Assembly: GCA_963513935.1 (NCBI GenBank)
Contig: OY740774.1
Span: forward strand, 30,847,673 to 30,911,672
Origin: Aphrophora alni
Lineage: Eukaryota > Arthropoda > Insecta > Hemiptera > Aphrophoridae
Length of the DNA stretch: 64,000 nt
Reading direction: 5' to 3'
This document shows positions 11,977 to 26,170 of the stretch, piece after piece. Below the pieces are notes generated by a model that worked only from the letters and a program-made list of their open reading frames with translations, had not been told where the DNA came from and did no database searches. Made by a program: the position numbers and the translations under genes. Every line of letters starts with the position of its first letter. The first letter of the stretch is position 1.

Positions 11977-12195
11977 ATATGGCAGTGTCAATCCCAAGGA
12001 TTGTAACATTTTAAAATATAGTCTTGGGTTAGATCTCTTTCTTTCATGTTTCCTGTCTGCTCTACCATCTTTGTTCTCTTCCAGCCCTACGCTATTTCAA
12101 AATGCAAATGCGAGAGATCTTTATTTATGCTGTTTTCACTCTTTTTTTTATAAGTCGATGATGTCCGAAAGGTTTTTCACGTGCAAACAAATCGA
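11977..12195 (+). repeat. dispersed repeat family A, copy 4
   Basis: GTGTCAATCCCAAGGA, TAGTCTTGGGTTAGATC, TTCTTTCATGTTTCCTGTC, TTGTTCTCTTCC, CGAGAGATC and a degenerate GTCGATGATGTCCGAAAGG end. Confidence 0.75.
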
Positions 12196-14524
12196 AGAAA
12201 GGTGAATGAAAAAAAAAAAAACTTGTTCACAAATCTCACATTTCACGGGCAAAACATTTAAATTGATATTGCGTAATCTATTATATTCTGACATATCATT
12301 CTCCAACGCCCCTATACTTTAAATTCTACAATTAACTACACTGTTCTAATTACTTTATATTTATGTTTATTACTGTGTTTAATAGGCAAACAAGGGCATA
12401 AAAAGCCGTTGGACTAAATCGCCCTCTAATTAAACACACTACAGCCCAGTTGCAGCCATAAAACTTCCTTCATAATCCTTATAAATACAGTATAAAATTT
12501 ATGAAGTATTCCCGTTAAAGTTTCAAGATATATCAGCGATAAAAATAAACACTCTTATCCTCTCATTGACCGGATTAAAAGGAATCCTATGGGGATTATC
12601 CGACCCTTGTGATTAACTAGAACAAATTAATAGAGAAGGCTTCGACTTTATATCATTTGCATTCCTCCCTCCTGCGGGGTGACTCACTCCCGAGTAACAG
12701 CTGGTTCCCTTGCGCCATATTCTTTCTTTTTTTTACATTCACAATTCGATTGCGGGTTTTCTATAATCTAAGCGGCTGTGCATGTTTTAATCCGGATGGG
12801 AATATATATAATTGGAATTGCTTTTTTGTTTTCGAGCTTGGAGGGATGTGCGTATTCAATTTGAATTTGATTTATTATTTTTTAGAGTTTGGAAGAATTG
12901 TTTGTTGGAAATAAATTCAATGTGAAAGAGTCAAGTTGTATGACAAAAGAATTCTATATTTGACTATGGTATTCGGAATTATTTTTAGTTTCGGGATGAA
13001 ATGTTTTTAAGCCGACATCGAAAAGAAGCAAAAAAAACTAATTCTTCTTATTACAGTAAAACTATTATAAAAATTATGTAAGTTTGTTTTGTACTAATGG
13101 GCTTAACATGAACGGTCAAATTTCCAATCGCCATAAAGAACGCCCTGCCAATTTAAACGAAATTTGGTATGAAACCTTTACGGAATTTTGGAAACATTTA
13201 TCAAAACCAGGTAGGAAATTTAATTTCCACTTATTACCATTGCTAAATATTATAATTTTGATTAAAATTGTTTTAATTTAGTCCCTAAAGTACCAAAGAA
13301 AAATTTCTAAACAATTTATTAGCATTGCTAAATATTATAATTTTGATTAATATATGTTTAAATTTAGTCCATAAAGTACCAAAGAAAACTTTCTAAAAGA
13401 TATCATAAGAAAATAGATTGAGAAATAAATCAGAACGCCCAAAATCAAATTTTACTACAAATACTATTCATATTCTACAATTTATTAATAAATAAACATA
13501 TATGTTATGTGTTGTTCAAATATTAAAAAATTCTATAAAAATCTGCAACAGTTTTTCATGAATTGTTAGCTAAATTTAACCAACATATTTTTTTCACATC
13601 ATCTTCGAAAACAGTTCCCTTGTATCATCAAAAGAACGTATTTCTTAACTTCGATTCAAATATTTATTTATGTGTTTGAGAATATTTTGTTACTGAACAT
13701 ATTTTCTTTAAACCAGGATTATAAAACAAGTGGTAAATTTTTATCGTTAACTAACAAAACGGTATTTTTATAAATATGAAACCAAACAGTTTCTTTGGGT
13801 CCTTAAAGGATACAATTTACTAAAACTTCATCAAAGACGTTAGAAGGAATATTAAGAAAACCGTATTTAGTACGTTTTTCTTATACCATCTACTTACAAA
13901 TTTCAATCATTTAAAAAGTGAAAGAAAAATTCTCTAGATATGACCATAATATTGCCACTAATCAAATTTCATTAAAACCAGTTCACGCAGTGGTGCTGTA
14001 GAGCATTCTATATAAGACAGAAAGACTGACTGACGACATTCCAAAAACCACTGTTTTATACTCAGAGCACCACAAAACAGATTTAAGAAGAAAAAAAAAA
14101 AAAAAAGAAGGGGAAAAAAACAGCATCAATTCATCACATTACTTTCTGACTCAATACAGGGAATGACTCTTGCAATAAAAGGAGAAAAAAGAAATATAAT
14201 AAAATACATTAATAATAAATAAAACAACTGGCATATATAAATAGAATGAGATAGCGTGATTTGTGGAGAGTACTGTAAGTCAACATTGACACAGCTTTAG
14301 ACGGACAGACAAATAGGTAGACAAGTATTGCCACAGACAAGGTATTGCTCTTTGTCTGTAGTATTGCTTTTATAATACATCCCATGCTGGATTCAAATTA
14401 TACTATTTTATGTATAAACCTAAATATAGTATTGTCTATAATATGAAATAAGCGATTGCTTAGTAAGCACTTGGCTTTGCAAAACCTTGACCAATCGTTG
14501 TTTCAGATCGAGGGAAATATATGG
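12196..14524. other. AT-rich sequence, no gene seen
   Basis: Non-coding by inspection. A small GC-richer patch at 12655-12720 and an 85-bp tandem duplication at 13229-13398 are the only structure noted. Confidence 0.55.
13229..13398 (+). repeat. two-copy tandem duplication, 85-bp period
   Basis: The segment containing CATTGCTAAATATTATAA, TTTAGTCC and AAAGTACCAAAGAAAA occurs twice, offset by 85 bp (CAT at 13238 and 13323), with a few substitutions and small indels. Confidence 0.9.
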
Positions 14525-15300
<776 letters not shown>

Positions 15301-16063
15301 GAGAAATTTGTGCAACTTTTGTCAATTATCATTTCAAATATTATATCTGTTAATCACAAATTTAATAACACAAACTAAAGATATCCCACATATATAAATT
15401 ACTTACACGTTTTCTTGGCGACACTATTAATATTATTCTCATTTAAAGTAGAATAAAACCGGAACAAATTGCAGCAGACATTTTAATTTCCTGTCCTACG
15501 GAAATACAACTGCTGACTAGAAACAAATTAATGAACCGACGCCATTAATAAAAGCCAAGATGGCGGAGTAGAGGCATTAGTAGCACATGCGTCGGTCGGG
15601 GCGTCGCAGGGTGACAAAGTGCGCCCAACTACTTTAATAAAGTCTAACTGAGACACATTCATAACACAAAATAGTCCTAAAGATTTACTCTAGGAAGTTA
15701 CAAAGTTCGAGCCTGGTACATTATGTCCCCACATGTACGTACTTCAACTTCAAACTGTTGTTTTGTATTAATTTATTGTTTAATTAAATGAAATTATCCT
15801 TTAGTTTTACTTCCTGATTACAATTTACAAATTATTTCAATTCAACGTACAGAGTGACACGGAAGTATAATTTATATACCGTGAACTCAATAATTGAAAA
15901 TATTATATTTAACTTCTCTCACGCCTATTTATTATGTGAAAAAAAAAAAAAATCTTATTTGGGAATTCCCTTACTCTCATGTTAAAGAATGGACAATTCT
16001 CAACAAATTTTTGTTATTGTTTTAAATTTAATTTGACTTTAAATATAAAATTCTTTATTTAAT

Positions 16064-16126
<63 letters not shown>

Positions 16127-16334
16127 CGGATATACCATTTATACATATATTTAAAAAATATATTATTGTTTTATATTTACTATCATCCTTTATGCTTTGT
16201 TAAACCTATGAAGACAAGGAAAAATGCATATCTATCAACCAGGCTTCATCCTACATAATCTGTAATTGTTCACTAGCACGAACTGTGGCGAAATATGAGG
16301 TTATTGGCCAATTGAGACAACCGTTTCCTGCATA
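15301..16334. other. AT-rich sequence with a small GC islet
   Basis: No gene seen. A patch at about 15541-15640 is clearly GC-richer than its surroundings and contains AAGATGGCGGAG and several CpG (GCGTCGGTCGGGGCGTCGC). It could be a fragment of a repeat or a regulatory element; nothing supports an exon. Confidence 0.5.
16063..16122. repeat. (TA)n microsatellite
   Basis: About 28 TA units with one AA interruption. Confidence 0.97.
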
Positions 16335-16445
16335 ACGTTTGTGTTTTTTTCCTTGTTGTGCCCCTAGCCTCGAATACTGTAATAAAGTCAGGGTCGAAAC
16401 AGAACAAGAGCTGGTCAAGAGAGATTGTGATTGGAAAGATAAGAG
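16335..16445 (-). repeat. dispersed repeat family A, partial copy
   Basis: Reverse-complement fragment: CAGGGTCGAAACAGAACAAG, GCTGGTCAAGAGAG and GGAAAGATAAGAG. Confidence 0.6.
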
Positions 16446-17184
16446 TGTTAATCACAATTTTCAACATTTATTTTCATTTTTTCCCAATTATTACCGAACC
16501 GTAATTTTTACTGTCAATTCGGCATACTAGTTTGGGTTATTAATATTCACATCTCACAGAATTTTATATTTACAATGGTCCAAAGAGCTCACTGGATTTT
16601 TTATTTTTTACAGATAATTTTTAATCCGATATTTTTGAGAATATGACAACCTATAATTTGGACATAATAGCTGCATTTTATTATTATTGTTAGAGGTGGT
16701 TTTGAGAAAAGTAGAATTTTGAGTTCTGCTTTCCTTTGAATTAATAATAAACAAATAAAGTCTCAAGACATGGTCAAAATACGGATGTCTTTCCATCGAT
16801 CAAGTACGATTATATTACCGACATATATCATCCTTTTTTATTAGTAAGGAAGGATGGAGTAGTCCTATTTCCGTTATAGTGAGCTTTTTGTTCTTACATT
16901 TTAAGACAGACAGATGTAAAAGAGGAAAGAGAAATATTTACTTCCTCAGATATATCTATTATAGAGAAAATTATGTGATTGCTAAAAATTAAAGTAAATA
17001 AATGAACCTTTTTTTTTGCCGTTACTTAGAGCTCAATTTGAATCAAATATGATTTACGCAGAGGACGTATTTATGGTAACTTACAAGCGAATCTAGCTTA
17101 TGACCTATTTAAACCTATACATAATTTTGCAATGTTTTTTGTCGACATACCAGTCTTAGTTGTGGTTCTTCTGATCACTTTGCA
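16446..17184. other. AT-rich sequence, no gene seen
   Basis: No coding frame or repeat recognised. Confidence 0.55.
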
Positions 17185-18019
<835 letters not shown>

Positions 18020-18330
18020 ATAAACTAAGTTTTGTTAAAAATTCTGACGTCTGTTTTTTGACTGAGCTTCACGTTTTATGGCCACCGTAAACCTAAAAAG
18101 TTATTTTCCGTTCATTTGTTGTCGTTGTCGTCTCTACGTAAGCACGATAGCAGCCTTAAAATTAAGAGAGGAACATGAAGTTTAGTAAAGAGGACTACGG
18201 TATACTCATATTGAAATTCAGAGCAATGGAATTTAAAACGTCAACATAGCGGCCATTTTAAACAGTTTTTTTTTCATATCTCGTGTGTTATTCAACTTAC
18301 AACACAGTAAATCAAATACAAATTTGCATT
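18020..18330 (+). repeat. family B repeat copy
   Basis: Contains GAGCTTCACGTTTTATGG, GTCGTTGTCGTCTCTACG, TAAGCACGATAG, GAACATGAAGTTTAGT, GAGGACTACGGTATACTC, and GCGGCCATTTTAAACAG. The last part matches, inverted, 53180-53290. Confidence 0.65.
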
Positions 18331-19754
18331 TGTAAATGTCCAAAGAAAATGTGATATTCTTAGAGTTACGAAATCCACAACGGCCGAATCAAAGACACGA
18401 GCGAAACAAGTCGTGACATCTACGAGGTCCGTTAGATCCTAGACGACCTCTAAAAAGAAGAGATTTACACAATTATGAGGTTTGGAAAACACGTGTAACA
18501 ACCGTATGAAGCAAACTTAACCTGCTCGATAAAACCCCGTGATCTACCAATACAATTTACAACAAGACCGAAAAAACTAACTTATGGGAAATACATATAC
18601 AGGTTCTCCATATTGGAGTTGTACAATAATGACGTTCATAAACTTGTTTTTAATTAAAGTTAAAATAAAAAACATATCTATATTTCTCTGAAATCGAATG
18701 ATATTTATCTAATAAATGATTGTTCTACTAATTCAGTTGAAATATTGTAAATGCAGAAAGTTGCATCATTAGCGACTTTCTAAAACTATCTCGCAAACAT
18801 TGCCCCCCCTCCCTCACTCCTTTTTATATTTAATGATGTTCTTGATTACATTCTCTTCTCATTGCAATGTTATTTATTTGAATGTTAAAGTTTCTGAAAG
18901 GGCTTTAGTTATTTACGTCAATAGTGATATTGCGAGACACTAAAATAGTGAAAACCTATTTTGCAGCTAGTTCTTTAATTTTTAAGTTATCGTTTTCAAC
19001 TAACATTATGCGTATTACAATTCGAATTATATCTGAGAAAAACGCCCATTATATGAGCCTCAATATGTGGGTTGAACAGGTGTAGTTACTTTATGTGGGT
19101 TCAGGTTCAGAATGCGCTAGTTGAAGACAGAGTGTGCAATACGCCATGAAGTTACTTGAAGTTGGCCGTTAGATGGCAGCACTAGAGTCCCTAATTTTTG
19201 AGCTTCAACACGTAGTGTGGAGATGGACATACTATTTACTATGAAAAATCAATGGTAGTAATGAAGGGTAATTTGAAGTGAACGTAAATATTAAAGTTGA
19301 AGCATCTAGTGAATTTTTAAAAGTGTAGTTTGTAGGCTTCTGTCGAAATAAAAAAAAATGGGCAAGACTAAAATACTTTTAAAATAAATAGTATCTAAGA
19401 AAATATACAATATATATACTAACTATTAAAGGTCATAAAAATATACGACTGCGCTAATAAAATAACGAATATCGACCGTTTGCGTCTTTATCACTCGATA
19501 CTGTACGGCAGGAACGAAGACGGTAAACCACATCCTCAAAATACATGTATTATATTCTAGAATGGGGTGATCATAACATTCCTGTAGGCCTCGTGTGCCC
19601 TTTATACGCTTCACCGCATCCAAATGGATATTAAAGTTAGTACAAAATAGATTCCCGTAACCTGTTTCTTTGTTAACCGACTTTCCCCTGAAAACGGTAG
19701 TATCATTCTACCCTTGAAACGTCGTGAATTATTAACTATACAGTAGGCCAATAC
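18331..19754. other. AT-rich sequence, no gene seen
   Basis: No coding frame recognised. At 19165-19190 the word CCGTTAGATGGCAGCAC resembles the core of a CTCF-type insulator site, based only on the sequence word. Confidence 0.45.
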
Positions 19755-20000
19755 GAAGTATAGGGTAAGTTTGGTATTGTAAAAAATATCGAATTTCGTT
19801 TTTTTACTGATCTTCACGTTCATGACTTCAGAAAACTGAAAAAGTAATTTTCGACTGGACGTCCGTCCGTCGTCGTTGTCTCTACGTAAGCACAATAAAA
19901 ACCATAAAAATAAAAAGAAGAACATGAAATTTGGTGTAGAGGACTATAGTGTACTCCTGTAGAACCCTATTGAAATATAGTATCAAAAAGGGAAAATGTC
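19755..20000 (+). repeat. family B repeat copy
   Basis: TATAGGGTAAGTTTGGTATT, TTACTGATCTTCACG, GACGTCCGTCCGTCGTCG, TCTACGTAAGCACAATA, GAACATGAAATTTGGT and GAGGACTATAGTGTACTCC, in family order. Confidence 0.7.
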
Positions 20001-22804
20001 AAAAAGGCTTTATAACAAACGCGTTAGGACATAGCCGAATCCAAGAGAGTAGTTATATTCACAATTAAGAGGTTCAGAAAACCTACTTAACTACTGGTTT
20101 AAACAAGCTAAGTCACTGGATATGATCTCTTAATGTACCAATACAATTTAACATTTTCTATAACACACAAGAACCAATATTTAAGCATTACATTCAGTGG
20201 ATATGCTTATATTACATTCTATAGTTGAGCTGGGTAATTACTGATTGTCCCCATAACCGTGTTTTATCCTTTGTGATAAAATATTATTATTATTGTAACA
20301 ACAAAAGAGTTTTGTAAAATCGTTAGTTTATTTATTATTTACATAAATAAATTATATCTCATTAATTTACAACAATTGTTTTAATGATCCAACCAATTAA
20401 ATATACATTAATTGTAATCTTTTCAAATATTTACTACATTTAATATTTGTATTCTGTATTCAATATTTATCCAAATATATAGGGCATTTAAAAGAAAGTA
20501 GGCTATACAAACTTTAAGTGATTATAAATGCATTGTTCATTAATAAAATAACACTTTTTCTTTACTCACTAATAAGTCCCTTAGTCCAAAAGAGTGTTTT
20601 TTCTTTGTTTAAAAAAATATAATTATGTATTGTCTGTCTTGCATTTGTCGATTATATATTGCTCTAAAAACCAAACGTGTGGACAGATTTTAATTAAATT
20701 TGTTGTGTGGACATATTTTGGCAATTCCTAGACATTTAAAAATATTGTTTTGATAAGCAAATATTTTGAAGGTATCGTAAAAAACTAAAAATTACGATAC
20801 TATTTTTTCGAAGTTGACTAAATCGGAGAGGAATATGGCGGTTAACATGACCCCTCTTCTATTTGTAATATTTTCTCGCGTTATTCCTGTACAAGACAGT
20901 CTTGAAGATGTACAGAAAACCGACAGTGAATTAACACACCTTTCTCAACTTTGGGTATGAGGAATATTCTTAGGAATAGTGGAAAACTTTCCATAGAGCA
21001 CTTCCTGCCTTAAGTCGGTGTAGTTCTACATATTGCAATATATACGTTATAACAGTCACTGATTTGTTCGAGTGTGACTCCTAAATTATCGTAATGATCG
21101 TGATCAATAAAAATTAACCACGTTTTAGAGCATTCTGAGGGAAATTTCCCATATTTTAAAGATTGTGACACATAATTTCCCTTTTTACATATTTTTTTAA
21201 AAAAACATCTCAACATCGAGATTTCTACACCATATGGCTATATATTCTACATCATTGATGGTTATAATGTTTCTTCTATTTATATTTCTACGAAGTTCTT
21301 TACTGAAAACACAAATTATTCACAGTTTTATTCATAAAATAATATTTTTGTATTACATTCTTTAGTAGATCCAAATCTTGCAGTTTTAGTATGGAGTGTT
21401 TAAGTTATAATTCAGCCCTTATACAAATCTTTTTTTTTTTTTTTATCAGTACAAATAAAAATATAGTCAATGTTTATAACTTTTATTTCTTTAAGTAAAT
21501 TTGAAAATGTCTGATAAATTAACGTTTTTCATGTCAATTATTGGATAAAACTCATACATTTAAAAAGTAAATACCACATCTTATTACAAGTATGTTATTT
21601 ACAAAAGAAGAAATTACATCTTTTGAAATTTGACCCTTTTCTTTACAAATTAAACTTCTCTATAATAAATGTAATAATAATTTATTTTGTGTAATTGTGT
21701 GTATTTAAAACCACAATAAGAATTGCCTCGTCCCATTGTAGCATTCCGTCAGCATTATCAAGGGCTACTATTAAGTTCAGTTATGATGACAAGTCTTGTC
21801 TTTGATAAGAGACCACTGCCTGTATAATTACTTAGTTTCTTTGTCCCGTGTTACATCCGGTGCATGCTCTGCTCTAGGTGGCATTATTCTCCGCTATGCT
21901 TTCAAACGTTTGTAATGTAAGTGTGTTAATAGCTTTAAACACTTTTATAGTAAAAACTAAGGTTACATGTTTACACCATCATCTTCAATATGTAAAATAT
22001 TCTCGTTAGTAACACTATTTTGACAATAAGTGTATATTATTGATATGCTTTATCAAGTGATAAACCAAGACCATGAAAATAGACTTAGATTCCTTTCTTA
22101 GGTTACTTGTTTTACTTTTAGTTTTCAATATGATCAACTAAGTTGTGGTTTTTTTTACGTTTTAGGTTTATATTGATAACGGGGGATGATTTATACTCAC
22201 AAAACCTTGAAGAAAAATAAAACGAGACCTCTAAATAACAGAATTAATGAACATAAAAAGAACACGCGATTATAGCTAACGGATAAATATAAAATAGCAC
22301 TTTTGGTCTGAAATTCACAAATTTAATATGCAAGAGGAATAAACAGCAGGGAAAAACTTATATAAACGAAAACTAATTGAAGCCTTATGTACAGTGTGTC
22401 CCAAGAAAGGTATTTACAATTTTAAAAATCAACTAAGTACAGTCATACGCATCTACCAAATTGAAAGATGTTTTCATATACATATTGGAAACATATCGAA
22501 AAGTGTACCAACAATTTTTTACGCTGAAATCTGCAATAGTAACAAAATGGCTGCTGTTGATAGAAATGCAGTTTAAACGACAGTGCCTGCCGCCGGAGAA
22601 GAGGATAATATAAAACCTCCAAATGTTTAAACAGCTGGTTATTTTAAAACAAACAGCTGTTTCTTTTATTTCAGATAATTGCATTGTTGACAACTTTTAT
22701 TTTGTTCTTTTAGGTAACAAACATAACCTAGGTTGTTCTAGCTTTTTGTAATGTTGTTAACGATAGAGCAGGAGTTTTTGTGTTGTGCTTGGTCTATTGC
22801 TATT
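20001..22804. other. AT-rich sequence, possible 5' end of a mariner-like element
   Basis: No gene seen. At about 22391 the word ACAGTGTGTCCCAAGAAAGG could be the terminus of the element that carries the transposase relic at 22805-23110, since many Tc1/mariner elements begin with a similar 'GTGTCCC'-type end. The matching inverted end was not found. Confidence 0.4.
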
Positions 22805-23110
22805 AATAATGACAAAGAAGCACAAAGAATATTTCAAGCTACGTATCATATGATTGAACCTCCCTCCGTTATGTCCATCGCAAAGTAGAGGAAGCTCTTA
22901 CTTGAAACTGGTAGTGTACAGAAAAGTATGCCGACAGACAGCTGACATAGAAGTGGTAGAAAATGTGTGTCCTGCTATTCTAAAGTCTCCTATCAAACCC
23001 ACATCGAGTCGAAAATTGTCCATAAACACTGATGTGCCTAAGTCAAGAAATCAAGAAACATGGTGTGAAGTTTTACAAACCTCACAGAGCACACGGGATT
23101 CTTGAAGTTT
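22805..23110 (+). pseudogene. Tc1/mariner-like transposase, N-terminal helix-turn-helix part, broken
   Basis: The first frame (from 22820) reads AQRIFQATYHMIEPPSVMS, then after one stop RKLLLETGSVQKS. This fits the insect transposase pattern 'aqr.fr..y...pPs..si..w...f.eTGsv..kk..GRPr'. After a frameshift, ILKSPIKPTSSRKLSINTDVP continues as KSRNQETWCEVLQ, matching 'r.SP.KStRraSrEl.ip..tvw.vLrkrl'. These are the paired helix-turn-helix DNA-binding segments; the DDE catalytic domain is absent. In-frame stops and at least one shift make it non-functional. The C-terminal remnant at 53865-54100 belongs to the same broad transposase type. Identification rests on recognised motifs, not on an alignment. 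Confidence 0.7.
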
Positions 23111-23534
23111 CCAATATGTATGAAAAATTCTTACAATTTGGTTGATGCATATGTATGTACTTGGTAATTGTTTAAAAATTTCAATACCTTCTTGGGATAA
23201 AACTGTAAAACTATAGGACAATCTTATCTACAAAACCGGTTTAGAAATACGGCCATTATAAAAACTGTGAAAATAAGGCTTCTGCTAATAAAAACTGTAT
23301 TAAAAATCAGAGATAAAAATTCGTTTAAAATGCCGATTATTCCACAAACGGGAATCATGACGCGATCGAAAACTAAACACATGAAAGAGGAGTAATAGAT
23401 TGTTTACCCCGATAAACACTAAGGACAACTTTCTCTTGGCCACCCCTTTACAATCAGTTGCTTGCCGTTCTTTGTATAGTGTAGGTCTGTGTGTTGTGGG
23501 TTTATCTGATCACGTTTGTATTTAGTCGTAGATT
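23111..23534. other. AT-rich sequence, no gene seen
   Basis: Decayed remainder of the transposon is possible, but no DDE motif can be read. Confidence 0.4.
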
Positions 23535-23745
23535 TGCCTGGTTTTAGGCTCAAGTTCTTTTTATTAAATTATAGATTTAGTTTAAATTTACAACGTGGCC
23601 TTAAACTATGTGGGTGTTTTTCTCATATAGGATCTAGTTTCCCCCGTAATAACGAGAGTTTATTTATACCCTACAAACGTCGTGTATTAGTTTTCACATA
23701 TATAAGTGATGGTCAATGTTCGATTAACCATATTAAAATTCGTAC
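23535..23745 (+). repeat. family C repeat, right half
   Basis: GTGGGTGTTTTTCTCATATA, AATAACGAGAGTTTATTTATA, ACAAACGTCGTGTATTAG, then ATGTTCGATTAACCATATTA. The same order occurs at 39660-39805 and 56380-56515. Confidence 0.65.
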
Positions 23746-23789
23746 TTGATTTTTATATAAGTAAATGATGTGGAGCTGAAGGAGAAATC

Positions 23790-24250
23790 CTATGATGGAG
23801 AAGATAGGCTTGGGGGTTGTCTTTGATGTGCCGACAGTTCAACTGGTCTGGTGTCAAGTCCCCTGGATTTATGCAGTTTATTTAATCCACTGATTTTTCT
23901 AAACTATTATGTCATAATAGGTTTCGGACAATGGCGTTTCCTAGATGTCGGGAAGGCCATAATGTGTCGCACCGAGGAAGTATTTAAATGGGTGAGTTAG
24001 TAATAAGCGTATAGCCACAATCACCCATATTTCAATTTAAGTTGTGTGCAGTTACTTTTAATAATTAAAGTCCTTCCTTTTAGTTTATTATAATTAAGTC
24101 GTTCAGTCCTGGCTACCTGGTTTGGTGGAGAATAAGTGAATTAAGACCACATTAGGAAATAGGCAATCAGGTTTTCCTGCAGAATGCCCATTGTAGATTA
24201 GCATAACTCTAATAACGTATTAATTAATTAGTTTAACCCCAAGCTACCCT
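23790..24250 (+). repeat. LTR-like direct repeat, left copy
   Basis: Shares an ordered set of words with 25700-26170: TTTCTAAACTA, GTTTCGGACAATGGCGTT, GGGAAGGCC (vs GGAAGGTC), GTGTGCAGTTAC, GAATTAAGACCACATTAGG and GGTTTTCCT. The GGCGTT...GGAAGG part followed by TATTTA resembles a U3/TATA region of an insect LTR. Heavily diverged; no gag-pol lies between the copies. Confidence 0.5.
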
Positions 24251-25699
24251 AACAAGTTTTGTAACTAACAAATAATACGTATTGTTTGGGTGATTAGAGT
24301 AAAAAAGTTGAGTAAAATTTAAAGAAAAGCTTTTAAGTCAATTTTTATTTTTAAAAATTGTTTTATCTTATGGCAATTACCAAAACTCTGAGTTATTACA
24401 AATGGCCAAATTATCGCACATATAAAATTTGAGAATAATCAGTTGGGGCGTAGAGAACAGCACTTACAACAGACATGATTCCAAAAACCACTTTTTTTTA
24501 ACCCATCACATACAGTAACTTTCTTTACACTACCTGTATGTAAAAAAATATATAAAAATAAAGAAATGTAAAGCTTATGAGAGCATATATTAACAAAAAT
24601 AAATCAAGTTAATATATATTTTATTTTTCACTGCTTTTAAAAGATAACCACCATCCGTACTAATTAGTACATGTAATTTATATTTTTCAAGACTTCATTT
24701 CATTACACAAAGTCAACCTAAGTGAAAACAGTGCAAAATTTGTTATTTCATTAGACACACTTTGTTTTAAGGATCATTTAAATGCATTGCGATCGAACCA
24801 AACACAAATCGAATTTTCCTACACCTTACGCATTTCTAATTTTAAGGTTCGGTGCGCTCGGCCGGCTTTTTTACACAATCTCATTTTAAAAATAAAATAA
24901 TTCTCTTCGGCGTCTACCCTCTACCCTCCTCTCTTCCCTCGGTTGTTTACATTTCCCCTATTTATATTACTACTACAACCCTTTTCGTCTTCTTGTTTTA
25001 CAGCCTAGCATTTGCTTGATTTGTTGTTTGCAATCCTATTTTATTTTACATTTGGCGATTTTAGTTTTCGTTAGATTTTTTTCTTTAAATATTTCTGAGT
25101 GTTTGTTAGACCAGTTTTGATATTCTAGTTTTCCAATTATTTTATAGTGATAAATTGTTCTTTTTATTGATGGTTTATTTAGGTATTTGCTATTTGTTAA
25201 AAACTCAAAGCGTGATAAAAATGAAAATTACCAAAATAGCCTAATAACAGACCTATGTTGGAAACGTTACAAGCTAAGAAATAAACCCAGTGCTACAACT
25301 AAGCCTGAGCGGTATAATTTGTCTACTTAAATTAAGGTTTAAATTTGTCCGATTAATTCACCACAAGGTAGGACTTCAAGGCCAGGCGATAAACTCTTGA
25401 GAGAGAGTACAGAAGGTTTTTACTGATTTACCTCGGATTTAATGATTTCGATCAAACCATGTATAACCTCTAAAGACTTGAACCAAAAAAAAATATTGAT
25501 CGGCATCTTCTGAAAAATGCTGTTTCGTGACATATCTGTTGTGACGGGTTCAGATGAACAGTCACCGGGCTCATTGTTATTGGCGACCTAAATGCGTACA
25601 GTTGAATCTTCAGTCGTGTTTTTAGTTGCCAGTGTAATCTTGGTTGCACGGCTAATTGAAATCACCAACCGGTTTACTAACAGCACGGTTTTCAGAAGG
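24251..25699. other. AT-rich sequence between LTR-like repeats
   Basis: No gag or pol motif readable. A GC-richer word, GGTGCGCTCGGCCGGC, occurs at about 24850, followed by a pyrimidine-rich stretch (24900-24960). ATTGGCGACC at 25578 resembles the start of a gypsy-type primer-binding site, but too weakly to call. Confidence 0.4.
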
Positions 25700-26170
25700 G
25701 ATGGACAGCTGGGATGTCCTGAAGGACGTAAAGTCCATTACGTCAAAGGATACGAGAAGTGGGGTGTCTGGCAATTCGAGAACACACGATTCAAACTCGG
25801 CCAATTTGATCTATTTATTTTATCAGAGTGTACTTTTCTAAACTACCTACTAAGTTTCGGGAATTGGCGTTCTCGAGATTCTCCGGAAGGTCGTTAAAAC
25901 ATGTCAGACCGCGATAGATATATTTATATATCAGGAGGTGTGACAAAACTTAAACCGAACTTAAACCACCTACTTCATTTTGTGTTGTATGCAATTACCT
26001 ATGTAATTAAATGTAAGTAGTCCAAATTAACTAATTATAATCATTTAAATATGACCATGTTAGGAGAGGTGTTGGGTCAGAAGGGAATGATGGAATTAAG
26101 ACATATTGGGGATGGGAAACCACGTTTTCCTTCTAACCCTATCATAGGTTAACCTAACCTTACATATTAA
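25700..26170 (+). repeat. LTR-like direct repeat, right copy
   Basis: Counterpart of 23790-24250: TTTCTAAACTACC, GTTTCGGGAATTGGCGTT, CTCCGGAAGGTCG, a TATATTTATATA box-like run, GTATGCAATTACC, GAATTAAGACATATTGGGG and CGTTTTCCTTC. The two copies are offset by about 1.9 kb in direct orientation. The 101-codon frame at 25592-25897 overlaps it and is not a gene. Confidence 0.5.

Noticed and set aside
22391..22576. 60-codon frame ending at 22576 as the transposase start
   Set aside because: No similarity to transposase N-termini; the recognisable part begins only near 22820.
25592..25897. 101-codon frame as a gene
   Set aside because: It lies over the LTR-like repeat and has no domain.
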